Shown here piece by piece: positions 38,098 through 46,992 of a stretch of DNA of 64,000 nucleotides (position 1 is the first letter of the stretch; the number at the start of each line of letters is the position of its first letter). Under the pieces are notes generated by a model. That model did not search any database. It was given only the letters and a program-made list of their open reading frames with translations, and had not been told where the DNA came from. The position numbers and the translations under genes are program-made. Origin of the DNA: Acidobacteriota bacterium (GTDB lineage: Bacteria; Acidobacteriota; Terriglobia; Bryobacterales; Bryobacteraceae); assembly GCA_947470805.1 (NCBI GenBank), contig CANIVU010000007.1, positions 1 through 64,000 on the forward strand, read 5' to 3'.

Positions 38098-39204
38098 ATG
38101 GACGTTACACGACTGCTGCAAGAGATGGTCCGGGTGAATTCGGTGAATCCTGGGCTGACGGCGGGAGCGCCGGGCGAGCCGGGGATGGTGGCGTTGGTGC
38201 AGGGGTGCCTGGCGGGTTTGGATGTAGAAGTGGAGATTCTGGAAGGAACTCCAGGTCGGCCGACGCTGGTGGCGCGGCGCCGGGGGACAGGTGGGGGACT
38301 GAGCCTCATGCTCAATGCGCATACAGATACGGTGGGCGTGGAGGGGATGACGGAGCCGTTTTCGGGAAGGGTGGAGAACGGGCGGTTGTATGGACGGGGA
38401 AGTTACGACATGAAGGGCGGTTTGGCGGCGGCGGTGACGGCGTTTGTGGAGATCGCGCGCGGGCCGGCGTTGCGGGGAGATCTGGTGTTGGCGGCGGTGG
38501 CTGATGAAGAGTTTGCGAGTTTGGGGACGGAGGAGTTGATGCGGCATGTCAGGACCGACGCGGCGATTGTGACCGAACCGACAGGGATGGATCTTTGCGT
38601 GGCGCACAAGGGGTTTTTGTGGGTGGAGATTCGAGTGGCAGGGCGGGCGGCGCACGGGTCGCGTCCGGACCTGGGGGTGGACGCGAATCTGGAGATGGGA
38701 AGGGTGCTGTGCCGGTTGGGGGAGTTGGGGGTGGCGTTAGGGGGGCGGGAAGCCCATCCGCTACTTGGGCATGGATCGTTGCATGCGGCCACGTTGCGCG
38801 GGGGGACGGCGTGGAGCACCTACAGCGCGGAGTGCGTACTGCAAGTGGAACGGCGATTGTTGCCGGGGGAAACGGCGGGACAAGCGTTTGCGGAGATTGC
38901 CGCGGTGGCGGCGCCTCAAGAGGCAACGCTGGTTTTTCATCGGGAACCATTTGAGACGGGTGCGGGAACGTCTTTCGTGGAACTGGTGCGCCGGGAGGTG
39001 GCGGCTGTGCGGGGCCAGGAGCCGGTACTTTGCGGGCAAACACCTTGGTTTGACGCGGCGCTATTGGCGGGCGCGGGGATCGAAACTGTGATTCTTGGGC
39101 ATGGGGGCGCGGGGGCGCACGAGGTGGAGGAGTGGGCGGAATTGGGTAGCGTGGGGGAGTTGACGCGGTCATTGGCCGCGATCGCCAGGCAGTTTTGCGG
39201 GTAA
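38098..39204 (+). CDS. M20-family metallopeptidase / deacylase (ArgE/DapE-like)
   Basis: The 368-residue enzyme has the di-zinc ligands and catalytic acids of M20: NAHTDTV, GRGSYDMKGG, ADEEFASLGTEE, TEPTG, and a last His in GHGGAGAHEVEEW. The dimerisation domain lies between (RAAHGSRPDLGVDAN). It should hydrolyse an N-acyl amino acid or dipeptide in the cytoplasm; no biosynthetic neighbours identify the substrate. Confidence 0.92.
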   Translation: MDVTRLLQEMVRVNSVNPGLTAGAPGEPGMVALVQGCLAGLDVEVEILEGTPGRPTLVARRRGTGGGLSLMLNAHTDTVGVEGMTEPFSGRVENGRLYGRGSYDMKGGLAAAVTAFVEIARGPALRGDLVLAAVADEEFASLGTEELMRHVRTDAAIVTEPTGMDLCVAHKGFLWVEIRVAGRAAHGSRPDLGVDANLEMGRVLCRLGELGVALGGREAHPLLGHGSLHAATLRGGTAWSTYSAECVLQVERRLLPGETAGQAFAEIAAVAAPQEATLVFHREPFETGAGTSFVELVRREVAAVRGQEPVLCGQTPWFDAALLAGAGIETVILGHGGAGAHEVEEWAELGSVGELTRSLAAIARQFCG

Positions 39205-39287
39205 ACAGTTGCGCTTCCGGCTCATTCTGACGTCTTTGCGCTTCATTTTCCGCGTTACAACAGTAGAGGGAGCAAAGAGATCAACCT

Positions 39288-42200
39288 ATGCAGGTATTCC
39301 GGTTACTCGTGGCCTTGTTCGGCCTATCCACTTTGGCGCTAGCCCAGGAGTTAGCGTTTCCGTTGACAGCGCGGCTGCAATCCCGCATTCCCTCGGGCGG
39401 TATTGCCGCCGATGCGTACTACCTGCCGGGCAGTTCGCAGGTCTCTTGTTTTGAGGCTACGCCGAGCGGGAGCCGGTTCCTTTGCCTATCCGACACCGGG
39501 ACGTTACTGGAATGGACGGCCGATAACCGGGTCCGGCAGGTGGCCGATGGGTTTGTGGGACCGATGCAGGCGAAAGTGGCACCGGACGGAACGTTGTATG
39601 TTCTGGACCTGGGACGCGGGACGCTGTCATCGGTGGCGCCGAACGGGACGGTGACGCGGTTGATGGGATCGGGTTCGGACCGTGTGATTCGACCGAACAT
39701 GGATCCGCGCACGTTTGATCTGCCGCTGTTTACGCTTTCGCGGGATACGTATACGAACTCGGTGCAGTTGGGAATAGACCCGGCGGGGAACCCGTATCTG
39801 GGCATTCTGCGCGAGGACACGACGAAGGATAACGGCGTCGATGTGACGAAGCGATATCTGTATGTTTTCCGGCTGGAGAACAGGGTCACGTCGATGGTGT
39901 TGCATTGGGATGGGTCGAGCGTGCTGGCCGGCCGGATTTCGTTGCCTGAATTCGATTCCCTGTCGATCGACAAAGACCGAAATATCTTTTTTGCGATGGA
40001 CGGACAGGTGTCGCGACTGACGCCTTCCGGGCAGTACACGGCACTAGTGAATGGCCGCTATACGGTGCTGAATTCCAATCCGGTGAAGCAGATTGTGCAG
40101 ACCGACGACGGCAACATTTTTCTCTATTCGGCGGCTTCGAAGAATATTTTCCGGCTGGCGTTTGCGGAACTGCGGGTGGATCTGGACGCGTTCGCCACGT
40201 TGAATGGTTCGATTACGCGGCAGGGGTCGCAGTTGATTGGGCTGGATCTGAACGAGAAGCGCGTTCTGCGTTACGTTCCGGATGCAACGAAGTTTTTCGT
40301 ACCGCGCGAAGTGTCACGGCTGTTGAAATATATTCCGATCACCGGAAACAACTCGTTCCGGGCGGCGTTCGATAACCCGATCAGCGTGAGCACGGATAAT
40401 CTGGCGCAGGTATACGTGGTGGAAGGGGCCGATGGCGCCGTCTACCGGATTGCGACGAATGGAACCGTGCAGCGAATAGCGCGCAGTAATTTCAATCCCG
40501 ACAATCCGCCGCCGGCGCGTTTGCCCGTGGAAGGGATTTCGATGGACGCCCTTCCCTACCCCGTCGTAGCGGTGGCCAACGACAGCGAAGGGCGGCTGTA
40601 TATGCTGGACCGCGGCTGCAATTTGTTGGTCCAAAGTGGCACGGGCATCGCCCGGCGCGCGACCGACACAACGCCGTTTACCTCGTGTCAGGATGCGGCA
40701 TTGGTTTCCGATCAGGCCAAGCGTATCCACATTGTTTATTCGACCCAGGCGGAGATCCATACCGGGTCCGGTGATCCTTTGAGCGGGACATTTAGTTTCA
40801 CCAAAACCTACTCCGGCGCGCGGCTTCGCTCGGTATCGCTGTTGCCGAGCGGCGACCTGCTGATTCTGGAGGGGACCAACACGTTGAAGCGGCTGAACGC
40901 CTCGACGAAAGTGGCCGTTCCGTTGACGTTTGACCGCACACTACAGGACAACGTAAACCTTCGGCTGAGTTCGGCGGCAGTGGATTTCGGCGGGCGGATT
41001 CTTGCGGTTTCCTGCTGCACGGCGGGCAGTTCCAACGAGTCCGGGCGGCGGTATCTGTTTTCGTTCCAGCTGAGCGGGTCCGACGTGTTGACGGGCCAGG
41101 CGCGGCCGGTAACCTATTTTGACGGGGCGTCTGAAGTGTCAGACCGGGTGTTTTCCCATCCGCGCGGCATTCTGATTCGATCAAACCTGAACCGGTTGTA
41201 CTACTTTGAAGATCCACAGTTCCGTTCGCAATCCGCAGTGGGCCTTCCGAACCGGCAAACTTGGACCTACCTCCCGGATTCAGGGGTGCAGGAGTTGGCG
41301 ATTCCGGTGACTCCCGGATTTGGACCAACGGCTTTCCGAACGCGGCTGACATGCGACCGAAACTTTGAAAAGTTTGTGCGGCTGGGCCCATCGGCGGCGG
41401 TGGCTCCGACGCAGTTACGCTTCGCGCTGGACACGCTAGCGGCGCCTTCCCGTTCCGCTTCATGCAAGCTGGAATTGTTGGCGATCGACACGGCGCGCGT
41501 GATGGCGAACACGACGATCGACATGGTGCCCGACGCGGCACGGCTGGCCCAGATTCCGACCATCTCCTTACTGGAACAGCTGACCCCGTTCAAGGTGGAC
41601 CCGGCACAGGCCGCGGTAGCCAAGACCGTCCGGTTGTTTAACAATGCGCCGGACGCGGTGGATATCCGGATGGAAGGCGCTCTGCCGGATGGGGTGGCGA
41701 TTACGCCGGCGGTGCTGACGCTGGAGCCAAAGCAGTCCGGCGACTTCACGATTGCGGTGACGCCGCAGGCGCTATTCCGGCAGCATTATCAGATTCCGCT
41801 GCGCGCCAACTGCGCGTCCTGTACGAAGCCGATCCCGATGGACTTAAGCTTCCAGGTTTCGGGGCGAACGACTTCGATCGACATCACCGCGGAGGCGGTG
41901 CTGGTGGACTTAGGCACGCTGAACACGCGCAATGTGAACCGGCTGGCCGCGACGTCAATTGTACTTTCGGGGCTCGACGAAACCGACGTCAACATCCGCA
42001 CCGACCTGGGCACTTCGCCCGCGTGGTATTCGATCCAGAAAACCACGTCCACGCGCACCGACGACGGCAAGTTGGTGCTTGGCTACGATGTTGTCCTGAA
42101 CCGTTCGGCGATTCCGGCCAAGCAAGCGAGCAGCATCGTGACCTTCGAGACCCAAACGCAACAAGGCGTGGCGCGGCGATTCCTAACCGTGTTTTTCTTC

Positions 42201-43634
42201 CCCGAGGGTGTGACGGCGCAGCGGCTGTTTGAGAGCAGCGCAGCGGGGTCGACGATCAACCTGGGCTTAGCGCGTTCGGCGACGGTGTCGATTCCGGTGT
42301 TCAGCCGTTCGGACGCTGCGGCCATTTTCAGTACGTACACTCTGGGAGGCGAGTCGGGGTTGGTATCGATTCCTTCCACTCAAGGGGTTGCAGGCAAAGG
42401 CGCGAACGAAATCCAACTGGACGTGAGCCGGGCGGGCACGGCCACCGAGGCGTCGGAAATCAAGGATATTGTCGTTCTTTTCGCCAATGGTGAGCGGCTG
42501 GTGTACAGCTTGAACGTGATTACTTCGCCGTTGCAGGCGACGGCGAATGCCAAGAGCAGGGAACGGATGATTGGCGCCTGTGCCAGCGCCCGATTGCTGA
42601 TTTCGCCCCGCGAGCCGGGCCAGCCGTTTACGGTGGTGCGCAATGTGGGCCTGCGGTTCGTGATGGAACTGAAAGATGAGTGCAACCAGCTGGTGAATGC
42701 CTCCGACAAGGCGCAGGTGCGGTTTACGACCGAGCCGGTGAATGGGACGGTGTCAGTGACATCGGTCGGCAATGGGTTGTGGGACATCTTCTGGAAGCCG
42801 GAGCGGACGGGCGAGAACATCGCCGCCAAGATCGTAGCCGTGCGCGGCGTGAGCGAGCGGGAACTGTATGTGGGCACGATGACATTAACCGGACGGGTTG
42901 CGGATTCGACGGTGCCTAGCTTGAAGTCGTTCAGCATTGTGGATGCGATCAGCTTCCAAGCGAAGACGATCACCGCGCCGGGGGCGTTCATCACGATTTA
43001 CGGAGAGAATCTGGCGCTCGGCGAGAAGTTCGGTTTCGACCAACCGGGCTCCTATCCGACGGAGCTGGGCGGACTGCAGGTGCAGTTCAACGGAAAGCCG
43101 GCGCCACTGCTATATGTCTCGCCGGGACAGGTGAATCTGCAGGTTCCCTATGACCTGGACAACAGCGAGTACCGCTTGGTGATCCGGCGCGGGGATCTGG
43201 TTTCGGCGCCATCGGCCCTGGGCGTGGGAAGCGCCTCACCGGCCGTTGCCACAATCAGCGGGACCGGGAGCGGGCAGGGGCAGGTGTATCGCATGTCACC
43301 TGAGCAGTCGGCTGCGTTCGCAACACCGGACAACGCGGCCAGAGTGGGGGACACCATCCTGGTTGTGGCGACCGGACTGGGGGCGACAAATCCGTTCTTC
43401 GATGAAGGCAGGGCGGTACCTTCCGACAATCAACTAAACGTCGCGAGCACCGTCCAGATCCTGGTGGGCGATGTCCAGGCGGCGAACGTTCAAGGGTATC
43501 TGGCGCCGGGACAGATCGGTATCTACTTCGTAACCGCGACGGTACCGGAGGGCGCGCCGACAGGTGACGCCGTGAACGTTGTTGTCCGCGCCAACGGCGT
43601 GGACAGCCAAACAGTAACGATGGCGATTCAGTAG
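39288..43634 (+). CDS. Large secreted protein with NHL-type propeller and TIGR03437 C-terminal domain
   Basis: The 1448-residue product starts with a signal peptide (MQVFRLLVALFGLSTLALA). The first third (about 40-430) has NHL-like propeller repeats (APDGTLYVLDLGRGTLSSVAPNG, LYMLDRGCNLL). The middle contains Ig-like beta sandwiches. The last 220 residues are the Solibacter-type TIGR03437 domain (APGAFITIYGENLA, LLYVSPGQVNLQVPYDL, VVATGLGATNP). Such proteins are restricted to Solibacter relatives and their role is unknown; an adhesin or matrix role is inferred from the architecture. It is the longest gene in the window. Confidence 0.9.
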   Translation: MQVFRLLVALFGLSTLALAQELAFPLTARLQSRIPSGGIAADAYYLPGSSQVSCFEATPSGSRFLCLSDTGTLLEWTADNRVRQVADGFVGPMQAKVAPDGTLYVLDLGRGTLSSVAPNGTVTRLMGSGSDRVIRPNMDPRTFDLPLFTLSRDTYTNSVQLGIDPAGNPYLGILREDTTKDNGVDVTKRYLYVFRLENRVTSMVLHWDGSSVLAGRISLPEFDSLSIDKDRNIFFAMDGQVSRLTPSGQYTALVNGRYTVLNSNPVKQIVQTDDGNIFLYSAASKNIFRLAFAELRVDLDAFATLNGSITRQGSQLIGLDLNEKRVLRYVPDATKFFVPREVSRLLKYIPITGNNSFRAAFDNPISVSTDNLAQVYVVEGADGAVYRIATNGTVQRIARSNFNPDNPPPARLPVEGISMDALPYPVVAVANDSEGRLYMLDRGCNLLVQSGTGIARRATDTTPFTSCQDAALVSDQAKRIHIVYSTQAEIHTGSGDPLSGTFSFTKTYSGARLRSVSLLPSGDLLILEGTNTLKRLNASTKVAVPLTFDRTLQDNVNLRLSSAAVDFGGRILAVSCCTAGSSNESGRRYLFSFQLSGSDVLTGQARPVTYFDGASEVSDRVFSHPRGILIRSNLNRLYYFEDPQFRSQSAVGLPNRQTWTYLPDSGVQELAIPVTPGFGPTAFRTRLTCDRNFEKFVRLGPSAAVAPTQLRFALDTLAAPSRSASCKLELLAIDTARVMANTTIDMVPDAARLAQIPTISLLEQLTPFKVDPAQAAVAKTVRLFNNAPDAVDIRMEGALPDGVAITPAVLTLEPKQSGDFTIAVTPQALFRQHYQIPLRANCASCTKPIPMDLSFQVSGRTTSIDITAEAVLVDLGTLNTRNVNRLAATSIVLSGLDETDVNIRTDLGTSPAWYSIQKTTSTRTDDGKLVLGYDVVLNRSAIPAKQASSIVTFETQTQQGVARRFLTVFFFPEGVTAQRLFESSAAGSTINLGLARSATVSIPVFSRSDAAAIFSTYTLGGESGLVSIPSTQGVAGKGANEIQLDVSRAGTATEASEIKDIVVLFANGERLVYSLNVITSPLQATANAKSRERMIGACASARLLISPREPGQPFTVVRNVGLRFVMELKDECNQLVNASDKAQVRFTTEPVNGTVSVTSVGNGLWDIFWKPERTGENIAAKIVAVRGVSERELYVGTMTLTGRVADSTVPSLKSFSIVDAISFQAKTITAPGAFITIYGENLALGEKFGFDQPGSYPTELGGLQVQFNGKPAPLLYVSPGQVNLQVPYDLDNSEYRLVIRRGDLVSAPSALGVGSASPAVATISGTGSGQGQVYRMSPEQSAAFATPDNAARVGDTILVVATGLGATNPFFDEGRAVPSDNQLNVASTVQILVGDVQAANVQGYLAPGQIGIYFVTATVPEGAPTGDAVNVVVRANGVDSQTVTMAIQ

Positions 43635-43640
43635 CGGAGA

Positions 43641-44378
43641 TCAGGCCGTGCGAACGTCACGGCCTGTCACCTGCGGTACCACGACCAGGGTGACGAACAA
43701 ACGAACCAACTGGAAGAACGTGCCCAGGAGCGACTGCAAGCGGAAGAACTGGGATTTGCCGTGAAGGCGGGGATAGTGATTGACCCCAACTTCTTCGACC
43801 AGATACGGGCACATTTCCAGCTTCTTGACGAGTTCCACGCAGATGGTGCCGCTTGTGGAGCGGAGGCTGAGCTCCTCGAGCAGGCTGCGGCGGATGAGCC
43901 GGAAGTCACAATCAATATCTTTAAGCTGGATGCCGAAGATAAAGCGGGCGAAGCGGTTGTAGAGCCAGCCGATGGCGATACGGTGCCACGGGTCGTTACG
44001 GTTCTTTTTAAAGCCGTTCACGAAGCCGACGGTGGGGCTCATGAGGCGGTGGAGTTCTTCGAGTTCCAACGGATCGTACTGGGCGTCGCCATCGGTATAA
44101 AAGACGAGATCTTTGGACGCCGTGGCAAAGCCGCTGCGGAGGGCACCGCCGTACCCGCGGTTCTTCTCATGCGTGACGATTTTCACGTGGGCCGGGTGGG
44201 CAAGCCGGAGCTGTTCAAGCACTGCCGCGGTTTCGTCGGACGAGCCATCGTTGATGACGATGACCTCGTAATCGTCGGTGAGACGCGGCAGCAGGGATAG
44301 GGCTTTTTCAACGAGGCCGCCGATCGTTTTCCCGTCATTGTATGCAGGAAAGAAGACGCTGATGCTCTCACGACTCAT
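43641..44378 (-). CDS. Family 2 glycosyltransferase
   Basis: The ATG at 44378 (MSRESISVFFPAYNDG) gives 245 residues; an earlier in-frame start is less GT-like. The GT-A signatures NDGSSD and DGDAQYDP are present, plus a GALRSGF loop and a HYPRLHGKSQFF block typical of dolichyl-phosphate-sugar synthase-like GT2 enzymes. There are no C-terminal membrane helices. It probably transfers sugar to a lipid carrier. A hairpin at its 3' end faces the TIGR03437 gene. Confidence 0.9.
   Translation of the reverse strand: MSRESISVFFPAYNDGKTIGGLVEKALSLLPRLTDDYEVIVINDGSSDETAAVLEQLRLAHPAHVKIVTHEKNRGYGGALRSGFATASKDLVFYTDGDAQYDPLELEELHRLMSPTVGFVNGFKKNRNDPWHRIAIGWLYNRFARFIFGIQLKDIDCDFRLIRRSLLEELSLRSTSGTICVELVKKLEMCPYLVEEVGVNHYPRLHGKSQFFRLQSLLGTFFQLVRLFVTLVVVPQVTGRDVRTA
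43642..43666. terminator. Hairpin between two convergent genes
   Basis: CAGGCCGTG, a 7-base loop and its perfect complement start eight bases after the stop of the TIGR03437 gene and lie inside the last codons of the convergent glycosyltransferase gene. There is no T-run. It is a terminator candidate for the + strand transcript. Confidence 0.5.
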
Positions 44379-44456
44379 GCTGATTTTGGACTCCACGGGC
44401 CGCCCGTACGCGGCAAAAGCGGCCCGAACCAATGCCCGTCCGAGACTTCCCGCTGC

Positions 44457-44624
44457 TTAGAATTCCGATCCTTCGTTTGAGGGCATGATCTCACAGGATT
44501 CGGCAACGGCGCAATGGGAGTGGACCGGCGCCATTCCATCGAAGGCGTGCTGAACGATCCAGGCGATGCCCCCGGCGATGAGGGGCGAAGCGAGCATCCA
44601 AGTGAGAAAAGTATGTTTAGCCAT
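44457..44624 (-). CDS. Small membrane protein, 55 residues
   Basis: The ATG at 44624 has GGAG seven bases upstream and the frame runs to a TAA at 44457. The product has one hydrophobic helix (LTWMLASPLIAGGIAWIVQHAF) followed by a tail with CAVAESCEIMPSNE. No family is recognised. It lies on the same strand between the DUF2071 and glycosyltransferase genes; codon use and the ribosome site argue that it is real. Confidence 0.65.
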   Translation of the reverse strand: MAKHTFLTWMLASPLIAGGIAWIVQHAFDGMAPVHSHCAVAESCEIMPSNEGSEF

Positions 44625-44675
44625 GTTCGGTCTCCGTTTCGCCCTACAAGCGCGGACGGGCCGAAAAGGGGGCCA

Positions 44676-45407
44676 CTAGATGGGATAGGGCCAACCGGTG
44701 ATAACACGAGTGCCAGCGCTGAAATGGGCGAGAGGGTCGCCCTTTGGACTCGGCAAACCGGCGGCGGTGAGAAGAGATTCTTCGAGCGTGTGAATGCGGG
44801 CGCGCTGGAGTGGCCAGCGGGGGTGTTCGATATCGGCGCGGAGCAGGCGCCGCCGGCGGTAGGCGTAGAGCCGCCAGCGGGCGGAGAGGAAGGCTTCGAG
44901 TTCGGAATGGGTTTCGACCGCGGCACCGGGTTCGACAATGATGTTGGTGGAGCCGGATGGGCCGTGCCGCCGCACGCTCTTGTATTCCACGCGATTTCCG
45001 CGCCGTTGAACGGACATCTTCGCCCAAAAATAGGGCAACGCATAGGAGACGCGGGCGCCAATGACGGCGGCGAGGCGGGCAGCGTCGAGGGAAAAGAACC
45101 AGACGCCGCGGGCGCCGCGCCGGTCGCGAACGTAGGTGCGCACGTTGGTTTCGTTAAAACGGGAGATCCACGGGATGGCCGGGGCATTCGTCAGCGTGAT
45201 GTCATCGAGGATAAACGGAACAAGGCCCACATAGGCGCGGCCTTCCCAAAGATCGAGTTCCAATTCCTGCGGGATCAGCGGGCGAACGGCGGCGGGATCG
45301 AAGTGCCAGTGGAGGAACGTCAACTCGAGCCACGACTGGCGGATGACCGGGTTTGCAACCCGGAACGGGGGATCCATCGAGATGGGTTCGACGGAGACGG
45401 GGACCAT
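44676..45407 (-). CDS. DUF2071 (YqjF-like) protein
   Basis: The 243-residue protein matches the DUF2071 / YqjF family: LTFLHWHFDPAAVRPLIP, YVGLVPFILDDI, ETNVRTYVRDRRGARGVWFFSLDA and ADIEHPRWPLQRARI. Family members resemble acetoacetate-decarboxylase-like folds and have no settled function. It starts 61 bases from the divergent Nramp-related gene. Confidence 0.92.
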   Translation of the reverse strand: MVPVSVEPISMDPPFRVANPVIRQSWLELTFLHWHFDPAAVRPLIPQELELDLWEGRAYVGLVPFILDDITLTNAPAIPWISRFNETNVRTYVRDRRGARGVWFFSLDAARLAAVIGARVSYALPYFWAKMSVQRRGNRVEYKSVRRHGPSGSTNIIVEPGAAVETHSELEAFLSARWRLYAYRRRRLLRADIEHPRWPLQRARIHTLEESLLTAAGLPSPKGDPLAHFSAGTRVITGWPYPI

Positions 45408-45468
45408 GCTCCATTATGGACCCGGGGTATGTCGACCGGGTGCGGGAAAACGCGATACAGTATCGGGG

Positions 45469-46857
45469 ATGTCCACCGACGCTCGTATGCAGCCTTCGCC
45501 GCCAGTGCTCAAAGATCCCTACGCCTACCACACCGAAGATGTGGCCGAACCACCTACTCAATTTGGAGCGATCCTGAAGCGGATTGGGCCGGGCATGATT
45601 CTGGCCGCTTCGATTGTTGGGTCCGGAGAGTTGATCGCAACAACGACGCTGGGGGCGGAAGTTGGGTACCTGGCGTTGTGGATCATCATCATCAGCTGCT
45701 TCTTGAAGCCGGCGATCCAATCGGAGATGGGACGCTTCACGATCGCGACGGGCAAGACGGGATTGGCTTCGTTCAATCTGGTACCTGGCCCGCGGATGGG
45801 CGTGAGCTGGGTGGTTTGGATGTGGGCCGTGATGGTGCTGGTGACCATGTTCCAGATTGGGGCGATGTTTGCCGGCGTAGCGCAGGTTTTGAATTCGATC
45901 ATGCCTGAGGTGGCGGTGTCGGCCTGGGTGCTGGTGTTGCTTGCTTTCACGCTGTGGCTGCTGCTGGGCGGCGGCTACGACCGGATTGAACATCTGGCGA
46001 CCATCAAGGTGGGATTGTTCACGATGCTAACGCTACTGTGCGCGATGATGCTGACGAGCAAGCCGCAGTACTTTTCCGTGGCGCAGTTGATGGAAGGATT
46101 CAAGTTTCAGCTGCCGGGTGGCGGATTGACGACGGCGGTGGCGGTGTTCGGAATCACTGGCGTGGGTGCGGCCGAATTGTTCATGTACCCTTACTGGTGC
46201 GTGGAAAAGGGCTACGCGCGCTACACGGGGCCGATCGACTCATCGGCCGATTGGAAACGCCGGGCACATGGGTGGATCAAGGTGATGAATGTGGACATTA
46301 TCGCGTCGATGATCATCTACACGGTTGCGACGCTGGCATTCTATCTGTTGGGCGCCGGGGTTTTGCACTCGCAGGGTTTGCTGCCGAAGGGCAATGAGAT
46401 GATCGCGGTTCTCTCGCGGATGTACACCGAGACACTGGGGCCGTGGGCGCTGTGGCTGTTTTATGCCGGGGCGATTGCAACTCTGTATGGGACTATCTTT
46501 GCGGCGACGGCGGCCAACAGCCGAGTGTATGCCGATATGATGACCCTGCTGGGTGTTTTCGACCGTGGTGATTACGCGACGCGCGTGGTGTGGCGGAAGC
46601 GGTTTGTGGTCGCGTTGCTGCTGATTCCGGTTGGATTGTACTTTCTGAAAGTGGATCCGAGTGCGATGGTGAAAATTGGCGGGGTGGCGCAGGCGATGAT
46701 GTTGCCGGTGATCGCAGTTGGCACACTGTATTTACGGCACAAGCACATGCCGAAAGAGGTTTATCCGCAACCCTGGGTGACGGCGAGCCTTTGGATAGCC
46801 TCCCTGTTCACAATTTTTATGATGGGGTACTACACAATTCTCCTTGTTCGGGGTTAG
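45469..46857 (+). CDS. Nramp-related divalent metal transporter
   Basis: The ATG at 45469 gives 462 residues with about eleven membrane helices. The layout follows Nramp, but the first helix reads GSGELIATTTLGAEVGY where canonical Mn/Fe transporters have DPGN, as in the Mg-transporting or otherwise divergent Nramp relatives. Helix six carries GITGVGAAELFMYPYWC where the classic MPHN motif would be. Metal specificity is therefore uncertain. The transcript probably ends at the hairpin at 46949. Confidence 0.88.
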   Translation: MSTDARMQPSPPVLKDPYAYHTEDVAEPPTQFGAILKRIGPGMILAASIVGSGELIATTTLGAEVGYLALWIIIISCFLKPAIQSEMGRFTIATGKTGLASFNLVPGPRMGVSWVVWMWAVMVLVTMFQIGAMFAGVAQVLNSIMPEVAVSAWVLVLLAFTLWLLLGGGYDRIEHLATIKVGLFTMLTLLCAMMLTSKPQYFSVAQLMEGFKFQLPGGGLTTAVAVFGITGVGAAELFMYPYWCVEKGYARYTGPIDSSADWKRRAHGWIKVMNVDIIASMIIYTVATLAFYLLGAGVLHSQGLLPKGNEMIAVLSRMYTETLGPWALWLFYAGAIATLYGTIFAATAANSRVYADMMTLLGVFDRGDYATRVVWRKRFVVALLLIPVGLYFLKVDPSAMVKIGGVAQAMMLPVIAVGTLYLRHKHMPKEVYPQPWVTASLWIASLFTIFMMGYYTILLVRG

Positions 46858-46948
46858 TATTAAGACTGAGGCAAAGGTCGGTACTAGAAGTCCGGCTAGG
46901 GCCCCAAATTCGGTCGAGCATTCCGCCCGCAGCGGAGCAATACGACCA

Positions 46949-46992
46949 GCCGGTGAGCATCCTCCTCCGAGTGCTCACCGGCTTTCTATTTT
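46949..46992 (+). terminator. Rho-independent terminator for the Nramp-related gene
   Basis: GCCGGTGAGCA (46949-46959) and its perfect complement (46972-46982) enclose a 12-base loop and are followed by TTTCTATTTT. It lies 92 bases after the stop at 46857. The right arm reaches into the stop region of the convergent flavoprotein gene. Confidence 0.75.
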
